Below, piece after piece: positions 25,284 to 34,341 of a stretch of DNA of 64,000 nt. The stretch is from Variovorax sp. 770b2 (GTDB lineage: Bacteria; Pseudomonadota; Gammaproteobacteria; Burkholderiales; Burkholderiaceae_C), in the NCBI RefSeq assembly GCF_900115685.1, contig NZ_FOXJ01000002.1, forward strand, positions 62,001 through 126,000, given 5' to 3'. Each line of letters opens with the position of its first letter. Position 1 is the first letter of the stretch. The position numbers and the translations under genes were made by a program. Below the pieces are notes generated by a model. It worked only from the letters and a program-made list of their open reading frames with translations. It had not been told where the DNA came from and made no database searches.

Positions 25284-26495
25284 ATGAACACACGCCTCTC
25301 GCGCACCGCGCTCGCCATCGCAGTCGGCACCGCCTTTGCAACCGGCGCCTCGGCGCAGGTGTCCGACGACACGATCCGCATCGGCTTCATCAGCGACATG
25401 TCGGGCATCTACCGCGACTACGACGGCCCGGCCGGCGCGGAAGCCATCCGCATGGCGATTGCCGACATGGGCGGCGCCATCGACGGCAAGAAGATCGAGC
25501 TGGTCACCGCCGACCACCAGAACAAGCCCGACATCGCAGCCGCGAAGGCGCGCGAATGGTTCGACGTGCAGAAGGTCGACATGCTGATCGCGGGCGTCAA
25601 TTCGGGCGCCGCGATCGCCATGGCGGGTGTGGCCGCAGACAAGAAGAAGCCGTACTTCGTGGTGGGCTCGGGCGCCTCCAGCCTCACCAACGAATACTGC
25701 TCGCCCTACACGGTGCACTACGCCTACGACACGGTGGCCATGGCGCGCGGCACCGCGAGCGCGGTGGTCAAGGCGGGCGGAAAGAGCTGGTATTTCGTGA
25801 CCGCCGACTACGCCTTCGGCGCCGCGCTGCAGACCGATGCGGCCAAGATCATCAACGCCAGCGGCGGCACCGTGGCGGGCTCGGTGAAGCATCCGCTGGG
25901 CGCGAGCGATTTCTCGTCGTTCATGCTGCAGGCGCAGGGCTCCAAGGCGCAGGTGCTCGCGCTCGCCAATGCGGGCGGCGATACGGTCAACGCCATCAAG
26001 TCGGCGGCCGAGTTCGACATCAGCAAGAACATGAAACTGGCCGGCATGATCATCACCATCAACGACGTGCATGCGCTGGGCTTGAAGACCTCCCAGGGCA
26101 TGTACCTCACCGACAGCTGGTACTGGAACCAGAGCCCCGAGTCGCGCACCTGGGCGCGGCGCTTCTTCGACAAGCACAAGCGCATGCCCTCCTCCTTCCA
26201 TGCCGGCGACTACTCGGCCGCACTGCAGTACCTGCAGGCGGTGAAGGCGGCGGGCAGCGACGATGCCGACAAGGTGATGGCGCAACTGCGCAAAACGAAG
26301 TTCAACGACATGTTCGTCAAGGGCGGCTGGTTGCGCGACGACGGCCTCATGGTGCACGACATGCAGCTGATGCAGGTGAAGACGCCCGACGAATCGAAAG
26401 AGCCGTGGGACTACTACAAGGTGGTCGAGCCGATCCGCGGCGAGGCCGCATGGACGACGAAGGCAGAGAGCCGCTGCGCGCGGTGGAAATCATGA
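25284..26495 (+). CDS. ABC transporter periplasmic binding protein (branched-chain/aromatic type)
   Basis: A 403-residue type I periplasmic binding protein with a signal peptide ending at GASAQ (about residue 25). The mature N-terminus IRIGFISDMSGIYRDYDGP is typical of receptors in this family that bind small carboxylic or aromatic compounds. No permease or ATPase gene is adjacent, so it must use a transporter encoded elsewhere, perhaps one of the two Liv sets in this window. It overlaps the next gene by four bases (ATGA). It supplies the substrate of the operon's catabolic enzymes by inference. Confidence 0.9.
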   Translation: MNTRLSRTALAIAVGTAFATGASAQVSDDTIRIGFISDMSGIYRDYDGPAGAEAIRMAIADMGGAIDGKKIELVTADHQNKPDIAAAKAREWFDVQKVDMLIAGVNSGAAIAMAGVAADKKKPYFVVGSGASSLTNEYCSPYTVHYAYDTVAMARGTASAVVKAGGKSWYFVTADYAFGAALQTDAAKIINASGGTVAGSVKHPLGASDFSSFMLQAQGSKAQVLALANAGGDTVNAIKSAAEFDISKNMKLAGMIITINDVHALGLKTSQGMYLTDSWYWNQSPESRTWARRFFDKHKRMPSSFHAGDYSAALQYLQAVKAAGSDDADKVMAQLRKTKFNDMFVKGGWLRDDGLMVHDMQLMQVKTPDESKEPWDYYKVVEPIRGEAAWTTKAESRCARWKS

Positions 26496-27442
26496 GCAAT
26501 GGATCACTGGATGTGAAGCGCGTCGCGGTCGTCGGCACCGGCGTGATCGGTGCGAGCTGGGCCGCGTACTTCCTCGCGCACGGGCTCGACGTGAACGCGA
26601 CCGATCCGTCGCCCGGCGCCGAAGACCGGCTGCGCGATGCGGTCGCGCAGCACTGGCCGACGCTGGTGCGCTTCGGCCTCGCGGAAGGCGCCTCGGTGGA
26701 TCGGCTGCGCTTTCACGACAGCCTGGAAGACGCGGTGTCCGTGGCCGACTTCGTGCAGGACAACGGCCCCGAGCGCATGGACTTCAAGATCGAGCTGTTC
26801 CGCCGCATGGACGCGGCCGCGCCGCCGGAAACCATCCTCGCGTCGAGTTCGTCGGGGCTCGCGATCAGTGGCGTGCAGGCGGGCTGCGCGCACCCGCAAC
26901 GCGTGGTGCTCGGGCATCCGTTCAATCCGCCGCACCTGATTCCCCTGGTGGAAGTTATTGGCGGCGAGAAGACTTCGGCCGAAGCGATCGACCGCACGAT
27001 GGCGTTCTACGCGGCCATCGGCAAGCGGCCGATCCACGTGAAGCGCGAGGTCAAGGGCCACATCGCGAACCGGCTGCAGGCTGCGCTGTGGCGCGAGGCC
27101 TTCCACCTTGTCGACGAAGGCGTGGCGAGCGTGGCGGACATCGATACGGCGATTGCGCACGGCCCCGGCCTGCGCTGGGCGGTGATGGGGCCGTTCATGA
27201 ACCTGCATCTCTCGGGCGGCGCGGGTGGCATCGAACATGTGCTCGCGCACCTGGGCGGGCCGATCGAGGATTGGTGGAAGGACCTGGGCGCGCCGTCGAT
27301 GACGGCCGCGCTCAAGCAGAAGGTGACCGAAGGCGTCGCGGAGGAACTGGGTGCGCGCCGCACCGCCGACCTCGAAGCCGCACGCGACACCCTGCTGTTG
27401 GACCTGATTCGTGCCAAGGCCGACACCGGCAAACTCGACTGA
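26492..27442 (+). CDS. 3-hydroxyacyl-CoA dehydrogenase family, L-carnitine dehydrogenase-like
   Basis: A 316-residue NAD-dependent dehydrogenase. The Rossmann motif GTGVIGASWAAYFLAHGLDV lies at about residues 14-33, GHPFNPPHLIPLVEV near 148-162, and the second-domain REVKGHIANRLQAALWREAFHLV near 183-205. The pattern is close to carnitine dehydrogenases (about 320 residues), which act on free beta-hydroxy acids rather than CoA esters. With the BKACE enzyme it forms a beta-hydroxy acid to beta-keto acid to cleavage sequence. No carnitine-type thioesterase domain or betaine-type binding protein is nearby, so the substrate may be different. Confidence 0.85.
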   Translation: MSNGSLDVKRVAVVGTGVIGASWAAYFLAHGLDVNATDPSPGAEDRLRDAVAQHWPTLVRFGLAEGASVDRLRFHDSLEDAVSVADFVQDNGPERMDFKIELFRRMDAAAPPETILASSSSGLAISGVQAGCAHPQRVVLGHPFNPPHLIPLVEVIGGEKTSAEAIDRTMAFYAAIGKRPIHVKREVKGHIANRLQAALWREAFHLVDEGVASVADIDTAIAHGPGLRWAVMGPFMNLHLSGGAGGIEHVLAHLGGPIEDWWKDLGAPSMTAALKQKVTEGVAEELGARRTADLEAARDTLLLDLIRAKADTGKLD

Positions 27443-27443
27443 C

Positions 27444-29252
27444 ATGACCGACTTCCTCCTCGATGAAAGCCTGATCGCCCCACCCCGCACGGTGCGCATC
27501 GACTTCGACGATGGCTCCTTCGCGCTGCGCTCGCCGCAGGCGCTGAAGCCTTATGCGCGCTGCCTCGGCGAATGGATCGAACGCTGGGCGCGCGAGACAC
27601 CCGATGCGCTGGCATTCGCGGAACGCGACGAGAGCGGCGAAGGCTGGCGCAAGCTCGACTACCGCGCGCTGCGCCATGCCGTCGGTGCGGTCGCGCAAGG
27701 CCTGCTCGACCTGAAGCTGCCGGTGGACAGGCCCCTCGTGATCCTCTCGGACAACGCGATCGACCACGCGGTGCTCATGCTCGCGGCGATGCACATCGGC
27801 CGCACCGCCTGCTCGCTGTCGAGCGCGTACTCGCGGATGGCGAAGGACCCGTCGCGGCTGCACGGCATGCTGAAGGCGCTCGGGCCCTCGCTGATCTACG
27901 CGTCCGATGCCAGGGTGTACGGCGGCGCCCTCGTGGGCTGCGGTGTCGAGGCCGTCACGGTGTTCAGCCGCAATGCGGATGCGCATCCGGGGGCGATGGC
28001 CTTCGACCAGTTGCTCGCAGCCAGCGAAACGCCGGCCGTGATGGAGGCCTTCGCATCCGTCCTCCCCGACACGCACGCCAAATACCTGCTGACTTCCGGC
28101 TCCACCGGCAAGCCCAAGGTGGTGATCAACACGCACCGCATGCTGTGCGCCAACCAGCAGATGATGGCGCAGACCTGGCGCTTCCTCACGCAGGAGAAAC
28201 CGGTGCTGGTCGACTGGCTGCCCTGGAGCCATACCTTCGGGGGCAATCACGATCTGCACATGGTGCTGTGCCACGGCGGCGCGCTCTACATCGACGAAGG
28301 CCGGCCCGCGCCGGGCCTGATCGAGAAGACGGTGCGCAACCTGCGCGAGGTGAAGCCCACGCTGCTGTTCAACGTGCCGCGCGGCTTCGACATGCTGCTG
28401 CCCTTTCTCGAAGCCGACGATGCGCTCGCCACCGAAGTGTTTTCCCGGCTGCGGCTGGCCTTCTATGCGGCAGCGGCGCTCGCGCCCTCGACATGGCAAC
28501 GGCTCGAAGCGGTGGCAAAGCGCGTGCGTCCTTCGCGCCCGCTGTGGCTCACCACGTCATGGGGTGCGACGGAAACCTCGCCCGCCATCACCTCGGCGCA
28601 TTGGCAACTCGACGGCGCCGGCTGCATCGGTGCGCCGCTGCCGGGGCTCGAACTCAAGTTCGTGCCCAACGGCCAGAAGCTGGAGATGCGGGTCAAGGGC
28701 GTCTCGGTGTTCCCCGGCTACCGCGATGCGCCACGTGAAACGGCGGAGGCTTTCGACGAAGAGGGCTACTACCGCATCGGCGACGCCGGCTTTCTCGCGA
28801 ACGCCGCGGAGCCCGCGCACGGCGTGATCTTCAACGGCCGCGTGGCCGAGGACTTCAAGCTCTCGACCGGCACCTGGGTGTCGGTGGGTACGCTGCGCGT
28901 GAAGCTGGTGTCGCTGCTCGCGCCGCACGTGCAGGACGTGGTGCTCACCGGCCACGACCGCGACGAGATCGGCATGCTGGTGTTTGCCAGTCCGCAGGCC
29001 GCGGCGCTCGCACCCGAGGCGCTGGCCGAACGCATCGCCAGCGTGCTGCGTTCGCTGCGCGACGAAGGCGCGGGCTCGTCGCAATGCCCGGCGTGCGCGC
29101 TGGTGCTGGCCGAGCCGCCCAGCCTCGACGCGGGCGAGATCACCGACAAGGGCTACATCAACCAGCGCGCGGTGCTCACGCGTCGCGCGGCCGATGTGGC
29201 GCGGCTGCATGCGGCAGACCAAGACCCTCAGGTGGTGCGCCTGCGCAATTAG
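27444..29252 (+). CDS. feruloyl-CoA synthase-like AMP-dependent ligase
   Basis: A 602-residue ANL-superfamily ligase most like feruloyl-CoA synthases in length and pattern. The P-loop is LLTSGSTGKPKVV (about residues 214-226), followed by WLPWSHTFGGNHDL, and TTSWGATETSPA as the adenylate motif. It has a shortened C-terminal domain with FKLSTGTWVSVGTLR. It starts one base after the dehydrogenase stop codon and ends the operon. It would form a CoA thioester of an acid imported by, or produced in, this pathway. Hydroxycinnamates are possible but no hydratase-lyase is adjacent. Confidence 0.87.
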   Translation: MTDFLLDESLIAPPRTVRIDFDDGSFALRSPQALKPYARCLGEWIERWARETPDALAFAERDESGEGWRKLDYRALRHAVGAVAQGLLDLKLPVDRPLVILSDNAIDHAVLMLAAMHIGRTACSLSSAYSRMAKDPSRLHGMLKALGPSLIYASDARVYGGALVGCGVEAVTVFSRNADAHPGAMAFDQLLAASETPAVMEAFASVLPDTHAKYLLTSGSTGKPKVVINTHRMLCANQQMMAQTWRFLTQEKPVLVDWLPWSHTFGGNHDLHMVLCHGGALYIDEGRPAPGLIEKTVRNLREVKPTLLFNVPRGFDMLLPFLEADDALATEVFSRLRLAFYAAAALAPSTWQRLEAVAKRVRPSRPLWLTTSWGATETSPAITSAHWQLDGAGCIGAPLPGLELKFVPNGQKLEMRVKGVSVFPGYRDAPRETAEAFDEEGYYRIGDAGFLANAAEPAHGVIFNGRVAEDFKLSTGTWVSVGTLRVKLVSLLAPHVQDVVLTGHDRDEIGMLVFASPQAAALAPEALAERIASVLRSLRDEGAGSSQCPACALVLAEPPSLDAGEITDKGYINQRAVLTRRAADVARLHAADQDPQVVRLRN

Positions 29253-29260
29253 TCAGTCGA

Positions 29261-30178
29261 TCACGACGGCTGCTCGAACAGCGCCAGCAGTGTGTTCTTG
29301 AGCCACTGGTGCAGCGCCGAAGTCTCGTGCCGCTGGTGCCAGAACAGCTCGATCACGCGCGGCGGCGCCTCCAGCGGCACGGGCATCAGGCGCAGGCCCG
29401 CCCGGCGCGCGGGCTCGAATTTCTCGGACCACGGCAGCACCGCGATCAGGTCGGAGCGGCGCACCACCTCGTAGGCGGCGGCGTAGTGGTTCACCGTCGC
29501 GACCAGGTTGCGCTGCAGCCCCCGGCTGTGCAGGAAGAGGTCGTAGGTCGGCGTGGTCTTGCCGAGCAGGCTCACGTCGATGTGGCGCGCGGCCAGGAAT
29601 TTCTTCAGCGGGATTTTTTCCGTGCGCGCCAGCGGGTGCCCCGTGCGCATCACGCAGACGAAGTCAGGTGACCACAGCGCCCGCGACTTGAGGAAGGCCG
29701 GCCGCTGCACCTCTTCGTTGTAGACGCTGATCGCGAAGTCGGCCTTGTTGTCGGCCAGCACCTTGTCGAAGTCCACCAGCGTGTTGGGAATGGCGTGGAT
29801 CAGCATCGAGGGCGCCGCCTTGCTGAGCTTGCCGGCCAGGCGCGGCACCACGATGCTGGAGACGTAGTCGGACATCGCGATGCTCAGGCTCGCGGTGCTG
29901 CGCAAGGCATCGAAGCTCTCGACATCGAGCGTGCCGCGAATGGCATGCAGCGACTGCGACAACGGCTCCCACAGGTCGATGGCGCGCCGCGTCGGGTTCA
30001 CGCCCGCACCGCTGCGCACGAACAGCGGATCGTCGAAAGTCTCGCGCAGCCGCCGCAACGCATTGCTGACGGTGGGCTGGGTCAGCGAGAGCTTGCGGGC
30101 GGCGCGGGTGACGTTGCCTTCGGTCATCAAGGCCTCGAACACCTTGAGCAGGTTGAGGTCAGCGGTGCGGTAGGTCAT
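29261..30178 (-). CDS. LysR family transcriptional regulator (NodD-like subgroup)
   Basis: A 305-residue LysR protein. The N-terminus DLNLLKVFEALMTEGNVTRAARKLSLTQPTVSNALRRLRE is typical of the NodD/NahR-like subgroup, which often senses aromatic compounds. The effector domain is full length. It is divergent from the MFS-GAF-amidohydrolase operon and shares a T-N11-A type dyad with it. It ends 8 bases from the convergent ligase gene. Confidence 0.92.
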   Translation of the reverse strand: MTYRTADLNLLKVFEALMTEGNVTRAARKLSLTQPTVSNALRRLRETFDDPLFVRSGAGVNPTRRAIDLWEPLSQSLHAIRGTLDVESFDALRSTASLSIAMSDYVSSIVVPRLAGKLSKAAPSMLIHAIPNTLVDFDKVLADNKADFAISVYNEEVQRPAFLKSRALWSPDFVCVMRTGHPLARTEKIPLKKFLAARHIDVSLLGKTTPTYDLFLHSRGLQRNLVATVNHYAAAYEVVRRSDLIAVLPWSEKFEPARRAGLRLMPVPLEAPPRVIELFWHQRHETSALHQWLKNTLLALFEQPS

Positions 30179-30291
30179 TCACGGCCTCTATAAACACAAT
30201 CACGCGTATAAATTTGCCGTTATATCCCCTCGACCCTACGATTTGGCGCGTCATCGCCATTTCGTCTTGCATCCGGAGTTGAGGGATTCCC
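30179..30291. promoter_or_regulatory. divergent LysR/MFS promoter with LysR-type dyad
   Basis: TATAAATTTGCCGTTATA (30207-30224) is an inverted repeat of 5-bp arms that contains the ATAA-N8-TTAT form of LysR boxes. It lies 28 bases from the lysR start and 68 bases from the MFS start, as expected for the high-affinity recognition site. Confidence 0.65.
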
Positions 30292-31659
30292 ATGACCATG
30301 CTGTCGGCCCGCATCGAGCGCCTGCCCTTCTCCGGCTTTCACCGCCGGCTGTTGTTGATGGGGGGCCTGGGCTACACCTTCGATGCGATGGACGCCGCGG
30401 TGATCGCCTTCGTGCTGCCTGTGCTGCGCACCGAATGGGGGCTCAGCAGCGTGCAGATCGGCGTGCTGGCCAGCGCGAACTTCATCGGCTTCTTCTTCGG
30501 CGCGCTGGCGGCCGGCTCCTGCGGCGACCTGATCGGGCGACGCAAGGTGATGATGTCGGCGCTGGCGATCTACTGCGTCGCCTCGCTCTTCAGCGGCATG
30601 GTGAACGACTGGACGGTCTTCCTCGGGCTGCGCATCGTGGCGGGCTTCGGCGCCGGCGCCGAGAGCGCGATCATCGCGCCCTACCTGTCGGAGTTCGTGG
30701 CGCGGCGCTACCGCGGCACCTTCACGGGCGCGCTGGCGGGCTTCTTCTCGTTCGGCTTCGTCGCCGCGGCGCTCCTGGGCTACTTCATCGTGCCGGCGCA
30801 TCCGCAGGGCTGGCGCATCGTCATCTTCATCACGGCGCTGCCGGTGGTGCTGCTCTTGTGGTGGCGCCGCGCGCTGCCGGAGTCGCCGCGCTGGCTCGAA
30901 AGCCAGGGGCGCGAGAACGAGGCGCTCGCCATCATGGACGCGATGGAAGACAACCACGTGCGCAGCGGCCGCGCGCTGCCCGCGCTCAACGCCGAAGACG
31001 TCGCCGCCCCGCCGCCCAGCACGAGCCGCGGCAGCCTCTTGAAGAACTACGCGACGCTCGTCTCCAGCAAGCTCATCCGCATCAGCACCATGACCTGGCT
31101 GATGTGGCTCTCGATCACCTTCAGCTACTACTCGTTCTTCACCTGGATTCCGAGCCTCCTGATCCAGAACGGCATGACGATCACCAAGAGCTTCGGCTAT
31201 TCGCTGGTGATGTACATCGCGCAGATCCCCGGCTACTTTTCGGCCGCCTGGTTCAACGAGCGCATCGGCCGGCAGGCCACCATCGTGAGCTACATGCTGC
31301 TGGGCGGGCTCTGCGCGCTGGGCCTCGCATTCACGCACAGCGACGGGCAGATCATGGTCGCGGGCGTGCTGCTGTCCTTCTTCATGAACGGCACGTACGC
31401 AGGCGTCTACGCCTACACGCCCGAGGTGTTTCCGACGCAGGTGCGGGCGACCGGCTCGGGCCTGGCCTCGGCCATCGGGCGCATCGGCGGCATCACGGCG
31501 CCGATCCTGGTGGGCTTCATCTACCCGACGGCCGGCTTTGCGGGCGTGTTCGGCATGACGACGGCGGTGTTGCTGCTCGGTGCGGCGGCCGTCACGTTCA
31601 TGGGCATTCCCACGCGCGGCCGCTCGCTCGAAGACATCGCGGCCAGCGAACTTTCCTGA
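30292..31659 (+). CDS. MFS transporter (organic or aromatic acid:H+ symporter type)
   Basis: A 455-residue major facilitator with twelve predicted membrane segments. The MFS signature GSCGDLIGRRKVMM lies between segments 2 and 3 (about residues 77-90), and a related motif NERIGRQATIV follows segment 8. RIVAGFGAGAESAIIAPYLSE is typical of the metabolite:H+ and aromatic-acid symporter subfamilies. It is the first gene of an operon with a GAF protein and an amidohydrolase, which suggests it imports the compound that the amidohydrolase cleaves. Confidence 0.92.
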   Translation: MTMLSARIERLPFSGFHRRLLLMGGLGYTFDAMDAAVIAFVLPVLRTEWGLSSVQIGVLASANFIGFFFGALAAGSCGDLIGRRKVMMSALAIYCVASLFSGMVNDWTVFLGLRIVAGFGAGAESAIIAPYLSEFVARRYRGTFTGALAGFFSFGFVAAALLGYFIVPAHPQGWRIVIFITALPVVLLLWWRRALPESPRWLESQGRENEALAIMDAMEDNHVRSGRALPALNAEDVAAPPPSTSRGSLLKNYATLVSSKLIRISTMTWLMWLSITFSYYSFFTWIPSLLIQNGMTITKSFGYSLVMYIAQIPGYFSAAWFNERIGRQATIVSYMLLGGLCALGLAFTHSDGQIMVAGVLLSFFMNGTYAGVYAYTPEVFPTQVRATGSGLASAIGRIGGITAPILVGFIYPTAGFAGVFGMTTAVLLLGAAAVTFMGIPTRGRSLEDIAASELS

Positions 31660-31672
31660 TCCTTCGACAACC

Positions 31673-32182
31673 ATGCAGCCCAACTCTCTCGAAGATTCCC
31701 TTTCGGCCGTGGCGCTCGCCCATGCCGACACCACCCAGCCGCACGCCACGTTCGACGCCATCGACAAGGCGGTCGCATCGACCATCGGCCACCGGCTCTT
31801 CACCATCCTGGTCCACCACCGCGAGGCGCGCGAATCGGAGCGCGTGTACACCAACATGCGCGAGGCCTACCCGGTGGGCGGGCGCAAGCCCATCACCGAT
31901 TCGCCGTGGATGCAGCAGGTGATGCAGCGCGGCCTGCCCTACATCGGCCGCAACGCCGAGGACCTGCGCGACGTGTTCTACGACCACGAACTCATCGTGT
32001 CGCTCGGCTGCCGCAGCGTGCTGAACATTCCGCTGCGCTGGCAGGGCGAGACGCTCGGCACGCTCAACATGCTGCACGAGGAGAACTGGTATGGCGACGG
32101 CCACGTCGAGCTCGCGCGCGTGTTCGCGCAGCTGGCGGTGCCGGCCGTGATGGCGCAACAGGCGAAGGAGTCCCAGGCATGA
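31673..32182 (+). CDS. stand-alone GAF domain protein
   Basis: A 169-residue protein consisting of one GAF-like domain (about residues 25-160), recognised by FTILVHHREARESERVYTNM, a central GLPYIGRNAEDL, and GCRSVLNIPLRWQGETLGTLNML. There is no output domain, so it may be a ligand-binding partner or an enzyme. Its start lies 13 bases after the MFS stop and its end overlaps the amidohydrolase start by four bases. A single-domain GAF protein fixed between a transporter and a hydrolase is unusual. Confidence 0.82.
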   Translation: MQPNSLEDSLSAVALAHADTTQPHATFDAIDKAVASTIGHRLFTILVHHREARESERVYTNMREAYPVGGRKPITDSPWMQQVMQRGLPYIGRNAEDLRDVFYDHELIVSLGCRSVLNIPLRWQGETLGTLNMLHEENWYGDGHVELARVFAQLAVPAVMAQQAKESQA

Positions 32183-33432
32183 CGACGACGAACACCTTTC
32201 TTTTCAGGAACGCGAACCTGCTCGATCCGCTGAGGAAAGACCTGCTCGAAGGCCATGACATCCTGGTCGAAGGCGGCGTGGTCCGCGAGGTCTCCGACAA
32301 GCCGCTGCAGAGCAAGACGGCACGCGTCATCGACGTGAAGGGCAGGACGGTGATGCCCGGCCTCATCGACCTGCACGTGCACGTGATCGCGGTGGAGCTG
32401 AACCTCTCGCGCCAGGTGCACATGCCCAACGTGCTCATCACGCTGCGCAGCGTGCCGATGCTGCGCGGCATGCTGCGCCGCGGCTTCACCACGGTGCGCG
32501 ATGCGGGCGGCGCGGGCTTCGCGTTCAAGCAGGCGGTGGACGCCGGCCTCGCGCAGGGGCCGCGCCTCTTCGTCTCGGGCCGCGCGCTCAGCCAGACGGG
32601 CGGGCATGGCGACATGCGCGGGCGCTCCGACTTCCTCGATCCGGCCGCGACCTGCTCGACCTGCGTGCGGGTCGGCGCGCTGGCGCGCGTGGTCGACGGC
32701 GTCGACGCGGTGCGCCGCGCCGTGCGCGAAGAACTGCAGATGGGCGCCGACCAGATCAAGATCATGGCCTCCGGCGGCGTGGCCTCGCCGACCGACCCGG
32801 TGGGCGCCTTCGGCTACAGCGAGGACGAGATCCGCGCCATCGTGGAAGAAGCCGCGGGGCGCGGCACCTATGTGATGGCGCATGCCTACACCGCCGCGGC
32901 CATCGCGCGCGCCGTGCGCTGCGGCGTGCGCACCATCGAGCACGGCAACCTCGTGGACGCGCCCACGGCCGCGCTGATGGCCGAGCTGGGCGCCTACGCG
33001 GTGCCGACGCTGGTCACCTACGACGCGCTGGCCAACGAGGGCGAGCGCTTCGGCCTGCCCAAGGACAGCGTCGCCAAGGTGGCGGACGTGCGCGAAGCGG
33101 GCCTGCGCTCGCTGGAGATCTACAGGAAGGCCGGCGTGAAGATGGGCTTCGGCTCCGACCTGCTGGGCGAGTCGCAGCGCCTGCAGAGTGACGAGTTCCG
33201 CCTGCGCGCCGAGGTGCTGTCGCCGGCCGAGGCGATTGCCAGCGCCACCGTGGTCGGTGCCGAGGTGCTGGGCATGCCGGATCGCCTCGGTCGCCTCGTG
33301 CCGGGTGCGCTGGCCGACATCCTCGTGGTCGATGGCAATCCGCTGCGCGATGTCGAATGCCTGCTGGGACAGGGCGAGCGCATTCCGCTGGTCATGAAGG
33401 AAGGCGTGGTCCAGTTCGACGCGCTGGCGTGA
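32179..33432 (+). CDS. amidohydrolase family protein (imidazolonepropionase/prolidase-like)
   Basis: A 418-residue metal-dependent amidohydrolase. Metal ligands are visible: HVH in LIDLHVHVIAV (His66 and His68), Lys in DQIKIMASGG, His in VMAHAYTA, His in TIEHGNLVD and Asp in GFGSDLLGE. The C-terminal LVPGALADILVVDGNPL closes the small beta domain. The subgroup covers Xaa-Pro dipeptidases and other amide or lactam hydrolases, so the substrate cannot be named. It overlaps the GAF gene by four bases. Confidence 0.9.
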   Translation: MTTTNTFLFRNANLLDPLRKDLLEGHDILVEGGVVREVSDKPLQSKTARVIDVKGRTVMPGLIDLHVHVIAVELNLSRQVHMPNVLITLRSVPMLRGMLRRGFTTVRDAGGAGFAFKQAVDAGLAQGPRLFVSGRALSQTGGHGDMRGRSDFLDPAATCSTCVRVGALARVVDGVDAVRRAVREELQMGADQIKIMASGGVASPTDPVGAFGYSEDEIRAIVEEAAGRGTYVMAHAYTAAAIARAVRCGVRTIEHGNLVDAPTAALMAELGAYAVPTLVTYDALANEGERFGLPKDSVAKVADVREAGLRSLEIYRKAGVKMGFGSDLLGESQRLQSDEFRLRAEVLSPAEAIASATVVGAEVLGMPDRLGRLVPGALADILVVDGNPLRDVECLLGQGERIPLVMKEGVVQFDALA

Positions 33433-33456
33433 AGTCCCGGGTCGCGGTCTTGGCGG

Positions 33457-34263
33457 TCAGGCCCCTGCGAACCACTCGCGCCACAGCTTGCGCGCCTTGT
33501 CCTGGTAGCGGCGCGTGACGGCCTGCAGCGCGATGCGCGGCGCCGGCGACATGAGCTCGGCCGGCAGCAGCGGATCGCGGATGAGGTGCGCGATGACGGC
33601 GCGCCCCAACAGCAGCGACTCGCGCACGGCCGCTTCGAGCGGCAGCTTGTCCAGCCGCTTCTCGCTGCGCTCGATGCCGGTCTGCAGGCGCTGGTAGCCG
33701 GCCGCCAGCGCTCGCACGCTCCACAGCTTGCGCGCAGCCGCCTGCGTGGCTTCGTCCATGTCGGCAAGGCGGAACACCAGCGCCTTCGAGGACAGGCCCA
33801 GGCCCTGCAGCTGTTCGCGTTCAGTCGCCAGTCCGCCCTTCAGGTTGTCGGGCCGGATGTGCAGGCCGGTCTGCAACGGGGCGAAGCCGCGCAGCGACAG
33901 CGCCAGGCCATGGTGGCGCCAGGCCGTCTTGTCCGAACGCGGCACGCCCGCGTCGTGCACGGCGAGCCAGTCGTTGCGCCATGCGACAGCCTGCGCGTCG
34001 CGCTGCCGCCAGCCGTCGACCGCGCGCGACAGCGCGGGCCCCGCGCGGTTGAGCGCATAGCTGCCGCGCTCGCTGCGTTCGATCTTGCCGTCGCTCGCAA
34101 GCCGCGTGAGGGCCACGCGCAGCGTGGATTCGCCGATGCCCATCAGCGCGCCGGCGCGGCACAGCGACTGTGCGCCCAGCATGCCGCTGTGGGCGACGAG
34201 CAGGTCGAGGATCAGTTCCGGTGCGCTCGGAATGGCGACCTGGACATTGCATATTTTTTCCAC
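33457..34263 (-). CDS. PaaX-like family transcriptional regulator
   Basis: A 268-residue PaaX-type repressor. It has an N-terminal winged helix (ELILDLLVAHSGMLGAQSLCRAGALMGIGESTLRVALTRLASDGKI, about residues 15-60), a central region and a C-terminal domain with RYQDKARKLWREWF. Family members sense aryl- or acyl-CoA esters such as phenylacetyl-CoA. The start is GTG, with no obvious ribosome-binding site. No phenylacetate genes lie nearby. The divergent crotonase 78 bases away is the likely target, so its ligand is probably a CoA thioester. Confidence 0.85.
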   Translation of the reverse strand: MEKICNVQVAIPSAPELILDLLVAHSGMLGAQSLCRAGALMGIGESTLRVALTRLASDGKIERSERGSYALNRAGPALSRAVDGWRQRDAQAVAWRNDWLAVHDAGVPRSDKTAWRHHGLALSLRGFAPLQTGLHIRPDNLKGGLATEREQLQGLGLSSKALVFRLADMDEATQAAARKLWSVRALAAGYQRLQTGIERSEKRLDKLPLEAAVRESLLLGRAVIAHLIRDPLLPAELMSPAPRIALQAVTRRYQDKARKLWREWFAGA

Positions 34264-34341
34264 GTTTGCACATCGGAGAAATATTTCCTACGATGACCGA
34301 GAGCTGTTGAGTAAGTAATTTTGCCTCCAAGGGAATGCGCC

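Noticed and set aside
24328..29252. Naming the operon as the carnitine degradation genes (cdh)
   Set aside because: The dehydrogenase is similar, but the binding protein type, the large ligase and the absence of the thioesterase do not fit, so carnitine gene symbols were not used.
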